Notes: generated by a model from the letters alone, not told the origin. A stretch of DNA of 64,000 nt from Phragmites australis (GCF_958298935.1 NC_084930.1:23720001-23784000); one strand, 5' to 3'; shown: positions 36,101 through 47,595, counted from the stretch's first letter. Made by a program: numbers and translations.

Positions 36101-36448
36101 GACGAGACCATCCAACATGTCCTCACTGCCTGTGTCTTTGCTAGGCAGGTTTGGTTCTTTCTATTCCAACGGTTTGGTCTTCTGGATGTTACGCCACAAC
36201 CCGACGACTATGTTTTCAGCGAGTGGTGGCTAAGCACAAGCAACAGGTTCACAGAACCTATGAGACATGGTTTCAATTCTTTGGTGATACTCGGCGCCTG
36301 GCTACTTTGGAAACATCAGAACGACTGTGTTTTCAACGGTGTGACTCCTTGTGTTTCGAGAGTGCTGCGCCAGGTTGTTGATGAGGCTAGCCTGTGGTGT
36401 GATGCTGGGGCCAAAGGCCTTTCACAGCTTGTTGTTGGTCGTGTTTAG
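33190..36448 (+). pseudogene. LINE ORF2 remnant: endonuclease, reverse transcriptase, zinc-binding tail
   Basis: Endonuclease C-terminal part at 33220-33660 (GPWVAAGDFNLIY, RLDHVFYS, SDHCPLL), a TGA at 33664, then RT at 33745-35160 with FRPISLIHSFAKLVAKLMAN, LKLDISKAFDS, RGLRQGNPLSP and the active site YADD (about 34864-34875). A frameshift near 35150 moves to another frame, which carries an in-frame 135-bp tandem duplication (35204-35473). The C-terminal zf-RVT region follows (WAPRRCQFFLWLALH, then CPFCDQVDETIQHVLTAC) with further stops. It would have acted as the nicking and reverse-transcribing enzyme of the LINE; it is dead here. Confidence 0.88.
35204..35473 (+). repeat. 135-bp tandem duplication inside the LINE
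   Basis: 35204-35338 and 35339-35473 differ at only a few bases (DLLTWA against DLPAWA). 135 bp is 45 codons, so the frame is kept. TTGGAATCATG and TTGGAATTCATG at the two junctions suggest slippage or microhomology. Confidence 0.93.
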
Positions 36449-37147
36449 TGTGGTGTGTCTGGCTAGGTGATCGCTCTTCTTTACGAGTGGCGCGTATGTT
36501 CTGTCTATGCTAGTGTGGTGTGTGTGTTGTGGCGGTTGTTTTCGATCTTTCTTCTTCTTAATACAATGATACGCAGTTCTCCTGTGTATTCGAGAAAAAA
36601 AAAATACCAGGAAGGTGCTCAGCCTTTCTGATACCGGCAGAACAACTAGGGTTCACATTTCCCTTGAGAGTCAGCCAGTCACAGCTCTTACCACTCATGA
36701 ACGGTATTGCCTCTGCTGACTGGTATTACGAGTATTTAACATGTATTCGATGGGATATAACACTTAGGGGGTATAAAGGTATGGAATGAACACAAACAAT
36801 CCAGGAATAAAACAATAGTTGGCCAAAACTGCATAGTTTCCAACAAAAGAGGCAGGCCTAGGATTTGCTTCAAAACGAAAATAAGAGCCCTGATTAACCA
36901 ACAATCACTAACTGATACTAAAGGTGAAATTAGTTTATTCCATACTAAAGTAACTTTAGCAAATTACCTGGAGACCTCTGTCAGCCACAATTCTAAGTAA
37001 TCCTAGAGCTTTATGATGACGCTTAAGCTCTATCTCTGCTTTTTTTTCTGCATCAACAATTACATCTATTTCAACAATCACTTTGAGGTTCTTATACTCG
37101 TCTTCTGATAACCATCGGACTTCAGGGGCAAAATCCACAACATCATA

Positions 37148-37426
37148 TGTTGGATTGTGATCTGAATTCTTGTTGGGCCATACAAGGGACGCTTTCGGCC
37201 TATGTTCCGGAACAATCCGTATTAGACTAGTCGCTATTGTCCACCCTTATAAATATATCTTGTAAGCTGCTAGGGGAGAGATAAAGGCTCATTGTAATCC
37301 TCTGCATTATATACATCTCTGATATAGTGAAGATCGCAGATTGGCGCCCGTGGTTTTTTTCCCGCAAGGGTTTTCCACGTAAAAACCGTGTCTCGTGTTC
37401 GATCTTGTCGTGATTTATTCCTAACA
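37148..37426 (+). repeat. 5' LTR of the Tork-like Copia element
   Basis: 279 bp, from TGTTGGATTGTGATCTGAAT to TTATTCCTAACA. TATAAATATATC near 37248 is a plausible TATA box. Just inside, TGGTACCAGAACC (from 37429) occupies the primer-binding position, a degenerate form of TGGTATCAGAGC. Confidence 0.93.
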
Positions 37427-38004
37427 AGTGGTACCAGAACCGGATTGTATACACGAGAATACGAAAAAAAAAACAGATCGGTTTTTGTCGCCTTCGAGTT
37501 CTTCGTATTGCCGCCGAGTCGTCTCTCCAGGATTCGTCGTCTCGGTCCGATCAGCATCACCATCTCGCCGAATCCACATCGGCGTCGTCGACTCGACGGA
37601 TCTAATCGACGCACGGTTACGCGCGTCCACCAGCAGTCGCGGTGCGCACGGGACTCACACGCACTGCCCCCGAGGCCCTCCTACCGTCGGTCATCTCGGT
37701 CCGTGCTATCTCGGTCCGTCGTCTGGCGATCACCGTCGAGTTTCTCAGTGACCCGCGCGTCCACCGAAGAAAAGGCAAGCAGATTCACCCATCGGATCAA
37801 AGAAAAAAATGGACCAAGTCCCGAGGACACCCAACCGTGACATCTCACGTGAAGAAAAAATCAAATTTGCTAGGTGCACACAAGAATCATACCAGGAGAT
37901 TGGTTTCTGGTTTTATTGCTGCACGTACACGAAGTGTACCAGGACCTTTGTAGTTTATTGCTTGGTGCACACAGGCTATTTTTTGTTGCTGATTATTCTT
38001 CGCC

Positions 38005-38785
38005 ATGGGTTCTTTGAAATATGATATTCCGCTGCTAGATCGTGATATAAGGTTTTCTCTATAGCAAGTAAAGATGTAGGCTATTCTTGCGCATACTGAT
38101 CTGGATGATGCGCTTGATAATTTTAGGAATAAAGATCAAAAGTCTTGATCCGATGAAGAAATGAGAAAGGATCGTAAGGCTTTGTCACAAATTCATCTTC
38201 ATTTATCAAACAATATTTTGTAGGAGGTTTTGCAGAAGAAAACCGCTGCTGCTTTATGGCTAAAGCTGGAATCGATCTGCATGTCCAAAGATCTAACCAG
38301 TAAAATGCATCTGAAGATGAAGTTGTTCATGCACAAATTACAGAAGGGTGGTTCTGTGTTGAATCATCTTTCGGTCTTTAAGGAGATCGTTGCTGACCTA
38401 CAGCATATGGAGGTAAAATATGATGATGAGGATTTGAGTCTTATTCTTTTGTGTTTATTACCCAGTTCTTTTGCAAACTTCAGAGATACCATATTATGCA
38501 GTTATGATACACTAATTTTGAAAGAAGTTTATGAAGCCTTGCATGCAAAGAAAAAAATGAAACAGATGGTATCTACTGATGACTCTACTTCCAATGGAGA
38601 AGATTTGATTGTACGTCGCAGGACAAAGAAAAAGAATTTGCATAATAGCCAAAGAGATAAAAGTTCGAACGGTTACAAGGGTCGTTCGAAATCCAGAGGC
38701 AAAAAAAATTCTGCAGGTGTTGCAAGAAAAATAATCATGACATATCTGAATGTTACAAGTTGAAAAATAAAGAAAAGAGGAAAGG
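38005..38785 (+). pseudogene. Tork-like Copia Gag, broken
   Basis: ATG at 38005 opens MGSLKYDIPLLDRDIRFSL, the usual start for this group. Stops follow within the next ~220 bases, including TAG after FSL, TAG after QVKM and TGA after DQKS; at least two sit where Trp is expected. From 38224 the frame is open (ALWLKLESICMSKDLTSKMH) until an A8 run at 38701-38708, where a frameshift moves the zinc knuckle (C-R-C-C-K-K-N-N-H-D-I-S-E-C, ~38712-38753) to another frame. Confidence 0.85.
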
Positions 38786-41700
38786 TAAATCTAATGAAGA
38801 AGGTAAAGCTTCTGTTGCTGCTTCCGATAATAGTTTTGATGGAGAGACTCTCGTTGCGTTTGCTGGATGTGCTAGTAGTGATGATGAATGGATTATTGAC
38901 TCTGCTACGTCTTTTCATATATGCATACATAAGGATTGGTATACCACTTATAATTCTGTTCAAGATTCTAGTTCTGTCAAGATGGGTGATGAAAACCCAC
39001 GTCCAATTGTTGGAATTAGATCGATTATGATAAAGATGCATGATGACATTGTTAGAACTTTGACAGATGTGAGACACGTTCCAGGTATGAAATGGAACCT
39101 TATTTCTTTGAGTACTCTTGATAATAAAGGGTATGATTGGTCAGGTGAAGATGATGTTTTGAAGGTGAAGATGGTGTTTTGAAGGTGAAAAAAGGTTCTC
39201 TTATTGTAATGAAAAGTGATTTGAAGTCTGCCAATTTATATCATCTCCGAGGCACTACAATCACAGGTGATGCCGATGTAAGTTCACATTCATTATCAGA
39301 TTCTGATGCTATTAATCTTTGGCATATGCGTCTTGGGTATATGAGTGAAATTGGTTTGGCAGAATTGAGCAAGAGAGGTCTTCTTGATGGACATAGTATC
39401 AGCAAGCTGAAATTTTGTGAGCATTGCATTTTTGGCAAGCATAAGAGGGTGAAATTCAACACTTCGGTTCATACAACAAAAGGTATTCTTGATTATGTGC
39501 ATTCTGATTTATAGGGACCATCTTGTAGGTTTTTACTAGGCAGTTCTTGTTATATGTTAACTATTATTGATAATTACTCGAGAAGAGTTTGGCCTTATTT
39601 CTTGAAGTATAAATCAGAAGCATTTAAAGAGTGGAAGGTTATGGCTGAAAGGCAAACCGAAAAGAAGGTAAAGAAGTTTCGCACTGATAATGGGATGGAA
39701 TTTTGTTCTGATGAATTTGATTCATATTGTAAGTCTGAAGGCATTGTAAGACAATACACTGTTTCTGATACTCCACAACAAAATGATGTAGCTGAACGTA
39801 CGAACAGAACTATCATCTCGAGGGCCCATTGCATGTTGTCTGATGCAGATATGCATAGACATTTTTGGACTGAAGCCGCTTCCACTGCTTGCTATCTTAT
39901 TAATCGATCACCCAATATTGCCATTGATAAAAAATCTCCAATTGAGGTATGATCTGGTTCTCCAGCTGATTATTCAGAATTGAGAGTTTTTTGTTGTCTT
40001 GCTTATGCTCACGTTGATAATGGTAAATTGGAGCGTAGAGCTGTTAAGTGCATCTTTCTTAGTTATAAATCTGATGTTAAAGGTTATAAATTGTGGAATC
40101 CTGCAACACAAAAGGTGATGATTAGCATGAATGTTGTCTTTAATGAATCTACTATGTTGTCAAATGCTCCTGTTCAGAGTCAGCAGAGTTCTAGCGTGCA
40201 GGTGGAGCATTTTATTAATGCAGAAAGTACACCAGATACCGTTGTCCAAGATACACCTATTGCTGAAAATTTATTTATTGATCATGATTCATCTAGTGTT
40301 CCATATTTTTCATCCGTTGTGCAGCCTACATAACATTCTATTGCAGTCGATAAACCTAGAAGACAAATTAATCCGCCCAAGAGGTTAATTGAGGAGTGTA
40401 ATATTGTTGCTTATGCTCTGAGTTGTGTTGAAGAAGTTGAAGGTAATGCAGAACCTTCTAATTACAATGAGGTCATTACTTCCGCTGATTGCAATAATTG
40501 GATGACTGCAATGCAAGATGAGATGGAGTCACTTGAAAAGAATGATACCTGGGATTTAATCGAAGTGCCAAAAGAGAAGAAGCATGTTCGTTGCAAGTGG
40601 ATTTTCAAAAGAAAGAAGGGTATTTCTCCTAATGAAGTAGCAAGGTATAAGACAAGGTTGGTTGCAAAAGGCTATAGCCAGATTCCAGGTATTGATTATA
40701 ATGATGTCTTCTCCCCTGTTGTGAAGTATAGTTCTATTCGCACTTTACTCAGTATTGTTGCTATGCATGATTATGAACTTGAGCAATTAGATGTTAAAAC
40801 TACATTTTTACATGAGAAGTTAGATGAAGACATTTATATGGATCAATCTGAAGGTTTTGTTATTCCTATAAAAGAAAGCTTTGTCTGTAAATTAAAGAAA
40901 TTTTTTTATGGTTTGAAGCAGTTTCCTAGAAATTGGTACAAGAGGTTTGACTCATTTATGCTCTCTAATGGTTTTAAATGTTCTAATTATGATAGTTGTG
41001 TCTATTTGAAGACTGTTAATGGTTCAGCTATTTATTTGCTTCTTTATGTCGATGATATGTTGATTGCTGCAAAGGATAAATTAGAAATAGCCAAATTGAA
41101 ACCACAGTTGAGTAATGAATTTGAGATGAATGATTTAGGTGCAGCAAAGAAAATTCTTGATATGGAGATCATTAGAGACAAGAAAGCTGACAAGTTATAT
41201 CTTAGTCAGCAAAGTTATATTGAGAAGGTCCTTCGTTGTTTCAATATGCATGATGCAAAACCAGTGAGTACTCCATTAGCTTCTCATTTCAAATTATCTT
41301 CAGCTTTATGTCCTGAGTCAGAGTACGATATTGAGTACATGTCTAGAGTTCCATATTCTAGTGCAGTTGGTTCACTTATGTATGCCATAGTCTGCTCTCG
41401 TCCTGATTTATCTCATGCACTAAGTGTTGTTAGTAGATTCATAGCTAATCCTGGCAAAGAGCATTGAAAAGTTGTTCAGTGGATTTTTAGATATCTGCGT
41501 GGTACTTCTAATGCTTGTTTACAGTTTAGAAAATCTGAAGATGGACTTGTTGGTTATGTTGACTCAGATTATGCTAGTGATTTGGATAAGAGGAGATCTC
41601 TCACAGGTTATGTTTTCACTGTTGGTGGTTGTGCGGTTAGTTGGAAAGCATGTCTGCAGGCTACTGTTGCTTTATCAACTATTGAAGCTGAATATATAGC

Positions 41701-42007
41701 TATTTCTGATGCATACAAAGAAACTGTTTGGCTGAGAGGTTTGTATACTGAGCTTTGTGCAGATAATTCTTGCATTAATATATTCTGTGATAGTTAGAAT
41801 GCTATTTGTCGTACAAAGGATCAGATGTTTCATGAAAGAACAAAGCACATTGATGTGAGGTATCATTATATTCGAGATGTTATTACTCAAGGTGATATTA
41901 AAATATGCAAGATAAACATTCATGATAATCATGCTAATATGATGACAAAGCCAGTTCCTGCCACTAAATTTGAGCTATGCTCAAGTTTAGTTTGTGTTAC
42001 AGTTTGA
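38760..42007 (+). pseudogene. Tork-like Copia Pol: protease, integrase, RT, RNase H, broken
   Basis: Protease WIIDSATSFHICIHKDW (~38890); a 20-bp tandem duplication near 39148-39187 then shifts the frame. The rest lies in one frame with scattered stops (39512-39514, 39950-39952, 40331-40333, 41465-41467, 41795-41797). Integrase zinc region (LWHMRLGYMSEIGL...CEHCIFGKH), core (TIIDNYSRRVW, FRTDNGMEF, QQNDVAERTNRT with the Glu retained), RT (WIFKRKKG, LYVDDMLIAAK at ~41043-41075), RNase H (STIEAEYIAISDA) and KHIDVRYHYIRD are all recognisable. Confidence 0.9.
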
Positions 42008-42106
42008 GTCCTAGAGACTTTTAGCGTAGGTGATATTTGTTATTGAAGGGAGTTCATTGATGATTCTTCATTTCCTACAAGATGGAATTCATCTTAAGAT
42101 GGAGTT

Positions 42107-42386
42107 TGTTAGATTGTGATCTGAATTCTTGTTGGGCCATATAAGGGACGCCTTCGGTCTATGTTCCGGAACAATCCGTATTAGACTAGTCGCTATTGTT
42201 CACCCCTATAAATATATATCTTGTAAGCTGCTAGGGGAGAGATAAAGGCTCATTGTAATCCCCTGTATTGTACATATCCCTGATATAGTGAAGATCGCCG
42301 ATTTGCGCCTGTGGTTTTTTCCTGTAAGGGTTTTCCATGTAAAAATTATGACACGTCTTCAATCCTATCGTGATTTATTTTTAACA
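42107..42386 (+). repeat. 3' LTR of the Tork-like Copia element
   Basis: 280 bp, from TGTTAGATTGTGATCTGAAT to TTATTTTTAACA. The purine-rich AAGATGGAGTT just before it is the polypurine tract position. It is directly followed by TCATA. Confidence 0.93.
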
Positions 42387-44221
42387 TCATATCTGAGCAA
42401 AATTTGGATCCAGCAAAAAGATATGACCTCAAAATCACATCACTGCATTGAACTCATTTATTGACAACAGTCAAAGAAAAAAATCTAAACAAGTTTAAAA
42501 AATGAAATAAGCAGGACATCCAGATGGCAGTACTATCTACCTAAACACATCATCGAGTGAGAAAGAATTTCTCATATCATCAAACTGAGTCAGAATGCGA
42601 ACAGAATCTTCTAATGCCCTCTCTACATAAAACCAAAAAATGAAAGACATTAGCTGGATAGATGTAGTAGTAAATGAGCATAGCATATATTATCTCTTGA
42701 TCGGAAGGAAAGTCATGGTTAAACAAGAGATTGGGAAGAGATATAGAGATATCTGCAGTACAGAAAAAGTGCACGGCGAATTTCCGCCCAAATATTACAT
42801 AGTGCTGCTGGCAGATGACCTTGTCACTTTGTCAGTTCAGTACACATAAATAAACAAATTCACCATATACAACTTTACCATCACTCTGATGAATGATGAT
42901 ATAAAAAAATATAGGTTACCAAAACTACTTTTTGCTTGTCATGAATGCTTTGAAACAAAGAGTTCATCATGATAAACATCAGAGTAGTGCTTCACAAAAT
43001 AGAACTCAGATTTCATACCGAGGACAATGCTTGAGGAAGTGTACGTTTTAAGATAGCTTCAATTGTAGTATCTTGTACATCTTGTGGTCCCACATAGTTT
43101 ATAAGAAGGTTCTCTGGAACTATCTTCCCGGGCCGAAATCCAGGAACCTGATAAGAAGCAACAGCAGTGACATCAGTACACACTGTAGAGTATACAGCAT
43201 CACACAGTAAGGGACAGCATCCTTCTTTGAAGAAACCTTGCAGGTATATTTCTGTTCTACTTTGGAATTCTATCTTTGACTAGTGTACTGCTGTAGCTAC
43301 GATTAATTGGTACCGAATTTTGCACAAATGGACACAATCTGAAACATGCAAGCAGAGTTGACCGTTTCCAATTTCTAAGCTTATTAAGTCTTGATTGTAC
43401 ACAAAAACGAGCAGACCAATTTTAACGAGAATGTTGAACACTCGGCCACAAAACCCCCCAAAAAAGGACTATCATTGTGCTCATTGTGCCAAGCAGTGTG
43501 TCAAGCACGACCAGGATTCTAGTTGCCCGCTTAGACATGATTACAAAACATTTACCCGTTAAATAAGTGGAACACATTGGCCGTCTGCTCTCCGGTTGGG
43601 CTTTTGTAAATTAATCGATCTCATGGGTAGGAATGTGTTTCGTAACTTCATTTGGTGTAATTGTTCGCACAGAAATGATACCTTGAAACGCTTAGCGTAC
43701 TCCTGTAGCGTGGATCGGTAGCTCTCCTGAATGATCGATGTAGGCACCTCCACGTTGAACTTAACCTGCAATGCATCGCACCGGTGGCCTTAAGAATGAA
43801 GCATGAACTCCCTACTATTACCGATATTACCTAGCAACCTCCGTCGCGCCAAATTGTGAGACAAGCAAATATAGCCCGAAGCCCGAACTGGCTCTCCGGT
43901 TCACACGACAAATTGCGATTCGAGAGACAGCTAAGGAGAGGCGGAGGCGGGGCTCACACTGGACCCGGGCTGCGGCGTCCCCGTGACGCGGACGGAGTCT
44001 CCGCCCCCAGCAGCAGCCTCTCGGAGCTCGACGGCGGCCGAGGCGACGGGGAGCCGTCGTCGCGAGGTGGATGCGGAGGACGTGGAGAGAGAGCGGGAGG
44101 AGGAGGAGGCGACCGAGGAATTAGGCCAAGAGGTCGAGACTGCGCGGTGGGAGGAGAAGCGGCTGTTGGTGCGCGCTGGGGAGGCAACTGCGGCGGCGGC
44201 GGCGGCGGTTGCGAGCTCCAT

Positions 44222-45554
44222 GCCCGCGGCTGGGAGTGAAGTGTAGTGGAGCAGCGCGACCTTTGTGCGGGAGAGAAGAGGTTCCTTCCGCAACGAAAAT
44301 CCCGTTGAAATTTTCGTTTCCTTTAGTTGAAGGAATTCTCAAAATCATTTATTTTATAAGAAGATTTTATCTTTTTTTTCTTTACGATTTTTCTTTAAAA
44401 AACCAGTTGAAGATAAGAAAAAATAAAAAAAATAGGAACAGAAAAAGAAGTCAAGAAAAAAACAAAATGAAGAAAATATGATTCAAAATGATATACACAA
44501 GTAAAAGCAAATTCTTTTTCTAGGTTTTATCGCCACCTGTCCTCCGGTAGGTGAAGACGTCGTGAACCCATGATGGGCTAATTGGGCCAATATTTTCGTT
44601 TCATTTATGGGTCACACCCGCCAGAGATAGCCCAAGAGACTTTAACCGTTGCTGCGAGTAGATACTAAGGCGTGTTTGGTTATAGAGTGAAGTGGAATTA
44701 TTATTTTTATCTTTTTATTTAAAATATATTTTATAAATAGATCTTTCAAAAAAAATTTGTCTAAAATAAGCCATTCACATGACACACCACCTTTGATGCT
44801 ATTGGTCTACTGCATGGTGTCATCCCCATCCACCTACGCCACCACCCGTATGGCCGCTCCCCCCTCCACCGATACCTGGTGAGCACGGATCAAAGTAGAG
44901 CTAGGATTTGGGCCGTATCATTCTTAGGCTGCCCACGGCACGAGTTTTAGTACGGTTCAAAGCACGGCATGATACGAAATATTTTGGATCGGGTCGACAC
45001 GGCACGAACACGAGGGTCGTGCCGTGCCCAGGACCTTGATACGGTGGGCGTGCCGGTATAGTATGCCTTGGGCCGTGCATGTGCTAGCATGGTACGAAAA
45101 GTACACGACACAATCTGCATGACTATTTTTCTTTGCTTATCCTCTAATCTATATGATACAAAACGTGAGACACTAATAGAGATATATGAGCATGTAGTGT
45201 GAGATAATAAAAGATAAATATGTAAGTATTGTCAGGTAATATGGAGCAGAATTGTATCTAGACTAGCACTGCGTGACAACGGCATGGCGAGCCGAGAGCC
45301 ATGTTAGGGTCTTCCTAAAGTCAATTCGTGCCGACACAGCACGTCATGATAAGCCAATCTTGCCAAGTGAGCATACCATGATGTGAGACAAAACATGACC
45401 AGACCAGACTGTGCTTGCATAGCACGGCTCAAGTCCCAGCGCTGATCAAAACAATCACCAAACTTACAGATCGGCTTTGATCTCCTATTAGCATTCCCTT
45501 TGATTTAGGACTTCCTTTTTTAATTTTGGCGTGGAGCAAGTGTAAGCTAGTAAC
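44222..45554. other. Upstream region of the TIG pseudogene and hAT-like GC-repeat debris
   Basis: 44222-44640 would contain the former TIG promoter; an A-rich tract occupies 44390-44480. The line 44930-45430 is dense in variants of CACGGCACG/CGTGCCGTG, a pattern of degenerate grass hAT-type transposon ends; no paired terminus was found. GTGTTTGGTT at 44673 looks like the start of a MITE whose other end is missing. Confidence 0.4.
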
Positions 45555-45672
45555 AGATGCAGCTGCTCCAGCCCTGCGAGACAGCTTCCTCTACCTGCTG
45601 TGATGACTGTCGAATGTTGTAGATGCCAATCACTTGCTGTTCAGTCAGAGGATCTAGCTGGGGCAGCGGTGT
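45555..45672 (-). pseudogene. Fragment of a TGA-type bZIP (DOG1-domain) gene exon
   Basis: After a TTGCAG acceptor the minus strand encodes TPLPQLDPLTEQQVIGIYNI followed by RQSSQQVEEAVSQG, a well-conserved stretch of the DOG1 region of TGA/HBP-1b/Liguleless2-type bZIP factors. The next codons lose one base: a GLEQLHL-like reading exists one frame over, so the exon is frameshifted. No bZIP basic region or other TGA exon was recognised nearby, so this is an isolated scrap, perhaps captured by a transposon. Confidence 0.7.
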
Positions 45673-45691
45673 CTGCAATAACATGAGAAAA

Positions 45692-46378
45692 TATGTTGTG
45701 AAATTAAGAAAACCACAGATGTACTTAGAGGATGAGCCCAGAGTTTGCTTAGTTCATTTTTTGATGGGCGACCTATTTTCTTGTCATATCTAATGTATTG
45801 ATGTTGTTGCACCATGGGCTGTTGAGAATGCCATGTATGTGGATCAACCTGTTGGTTAGGCACCTGTAGCCTGTGATTCTGGGCATGATGGTATAATTCT
45901 GTTGCCCGACTAGAATTTTGAGGCACCACAACTGCAACCCTGGCTTCAGTAATTTGGACAAGAGGCTGCATAACTTGAACTAAAGGTTCCAATGGTTTGC
46001 TATCTGTGGCCTTTTAAAATATGTTCGTTTCACTTCAATTAGCTGAAATGATTTGAGAAGCCATGGACTTATCCTCCCTCCTCCTCTTTAAACAAAGCTG
46101 TTTGACAATTTCTTCTGTGCAGCAGATATGTTGCTATCCTTGGTAACCAAATTAACACATTTGAAGGCATATTTGCTAGGAATAACCATAGCTGAATTCT
46201 GATCATTCTTTACGTTCAACACAATAGGAATAGAACCAAATTGCATAGAAGTATCAACTAAAACATTTAAATCAGTCAAACACTTTTCAGAGGTGCAAAT
46301 AGAATTCACCGTAAACTTTATGGTCACATTAGCGTAGACGTGTCTGTATACATGCGGTATACAAAATAAAAGAGACAA
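45692..46378 (-). pseudogene. Two adjacent minus-strand open stretches of unknown origin
   Basis: 46378-46088 (a residue run including LNVLVDTSMQFGSIPIVLNV) and 45992-45692 (a Gln/His-rich run ending KKIGRPSKNELSKLW) together look like coding remnants: amino-acid use is balanced and the second has an AT-hook-like GRP core. They are in different frames, separated by stops, and could be exons of one former gene. I do not recognise the family. They lie upstream, in minus-strand order, of the bZIP scrap. Confidence 0.3.
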
Positions 46379-47192
46379 AGATGTAAAGAAAACATAAAGT
46401 ACAAGGTTCCAAATTACATCATTTTACACCACACACATGCATCTGACTAATACATGGCGATCATATCGTTCTTGGTTCTTGAGGCTTTGTGAAACCCTCT
46501 GGTTAATTACGTCTATCTTTACGTATAACCTCCGATTGAGCTGCTGTGATGATCATCTTGCTGACGGTCTCCGGAGCCTTGCATAGATGTAAAAAACAAG
46601 CATGAAAGTAATAACAAAATAATCGAGTTAGAATAAAAAGAAGTTGGTCTCAGTATGACACCATCGACCGCATGCAACCTGGAGCATCATTGGTCTCATT
46701 TCATCGCCCTTAGCATAATATATGTGATCGCTCATCATCAGCCTCATATCACCATAGGCGACATACAACTCAGAAAAAAGGGAGGAAAAGCTAGGAGCAT
46801 AGCATCTCACCTAGCTTCAACCAGTGTCACAAACGGATTCACAACTGGGAGCATGGCGATTAGCACAACATCACTAGTATTTTATCTTTTACTCCTCGAT
46901 CTCAGCCCTAGCACCCTTGGTCACGACAACAAGGCGACAACCCTCAAACCCTGGCGTCCACCCATCATCGGCCACGACAATATATTCACTATTAGAAAGC
47001 CCACAGAATCCCTCTTGCCTCATCTTATCATCATTTGCAAACCATCAACTCGACAAGAAAGGTACGCCACATATCAACCCAACAGTAGGGAAAGACCTCA
47101 TCAGCCAGCACTCAACCTATCAGAAGGAGAGAGGCATCATCACAAGCTCCAACAACAGGTAGCTGACAACACAACTTGTATGACCATGGCAT
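46379..47192. other. No supported gene
   Basis: The longest frame (46655-47203, plus) has His/Thr/Ser-rich composition and no recognisable motif. Treated as chance or transposon debris. Confidence 0.4.
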
Positions 47193-47519
47193 GCATCAAG
47201 TAATGAAAAATGTCATCAACATCCAACTGATCTCAACTTGACCCATCACCAATGACTAGCTCATCAGTAATGGGTCATCCTAGTCAGTCATTAGTTGCAG
47301 GTCAAGTTGTGACCCGTTACCAATCATTTGATCAATATATAGAGCTATCATTTCATGTATTGTGTATATATATACCCTTAGGTATTCGAATACTTAGGTG
47401 TTATGCCATGTGTGTGTATATATATGTATAGTAGTACAAAGATATACTCATATATATATGTATTCTATGTTATTTTTCTCTATTAATCATGGATGTATAT
47501 ATATAATATACATCCTTGG

Positions 47520-47595
<76 letters not shown>

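Larger units (their letters stand above)
33189..36604 (+). mobile_element. L1-type LINE, 5'-truncated, with poly-A tail
   Basis: Starts inside the endonuclease domain and ends with a grass-typical L1 terminus (ATACAATGATACGCAG... TATTCGAG) followed by ten A residues (36595-36604). It is inserted between exons 5 and 7 of the TIG pseudogene in antisense orientation to that gene. An ordinary target-site duplication was not found; instead the 5' side abuts the 62-bp duplicate and the 3' side abuts a 10-bp inverted duplicate (36607-36616 against 32524-32533). Confidence 0.92.
37148..42386 (+). mobile_element. Tork/Tnt1-like Ty1/Copia retrotransposon inserted in TIG exon 5
   Basis: A complete 5239-bp insertion: LTRs of 279 and 280 bp with TGTTRGATTG...TAACA ends, and a perfect 5-bp target duplication TCATA (37143-37147, 42387-42391). 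Gag and pol remnants have Copia order and resemble the Tork/Tnt1 group. The LTRs differ at roughly 30 of 280 positions by eye, so the insertion is old. It lies antisense to TIG and splits exon 5 six bases after its acceptor site. Confidence 0.95.
30378..44221 (-). pseudogene. TIG: Chloroplast trigger factor-like chaperone gene (TIG), disrupted
   Basis: Exons in transcript order: 44221-43958 (Ala/Ser-rich, transit-peptide-like), 43765-43682 (VKFNVEVP), 43147-43019 (VPGFRPGK, ribosome-binding loop of trigger factor), 42620-42541, exon 5 (42392-42387 plus 37147-36968), exon 6 (inverted, 32877-32967 on +), 32425-32272, 32077-31985, 31775-31683, 31530-31450, 31373-31231, 31107-31012, 30455-30378 (ends EYFRR, TGA). 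Splice phases agree throughout. The order is the N-terminal ribosome-binding domain, the PPIase-like domain (exons 6-7) and the C-terminal chaperone domain. Lesions: a Copia element in exon 5; exon 6 inverted next to a LINE; a 1-nt loss in exon 7 (154 not 155 nt, near 32298); exon 11 is 143 nt with a frameshift near 31330. A functional product is not possible from this copy; an intact copy presumably exists elsewhere. An upstream in-frame ATG at 44293 is less likely. Confidence 0.9.

Noticed and set aside
43856..44246. Plus-strand frames over TIG exon 1
   Set aside because: Low-complexity Gly/Arg-rich shadows of the Ala/Ser-rich transit-peptide exon on the minus strand.
44673..44780. GTGTTTGGTT-type MITE start
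   Set aside because: No matching opposite end or target duplication was found.
46655..47203. 182-residue plus-strand open frame
   Set aside because: Biased composition, no motif, and it runs into the CACTA remnant; no support beyond its length.
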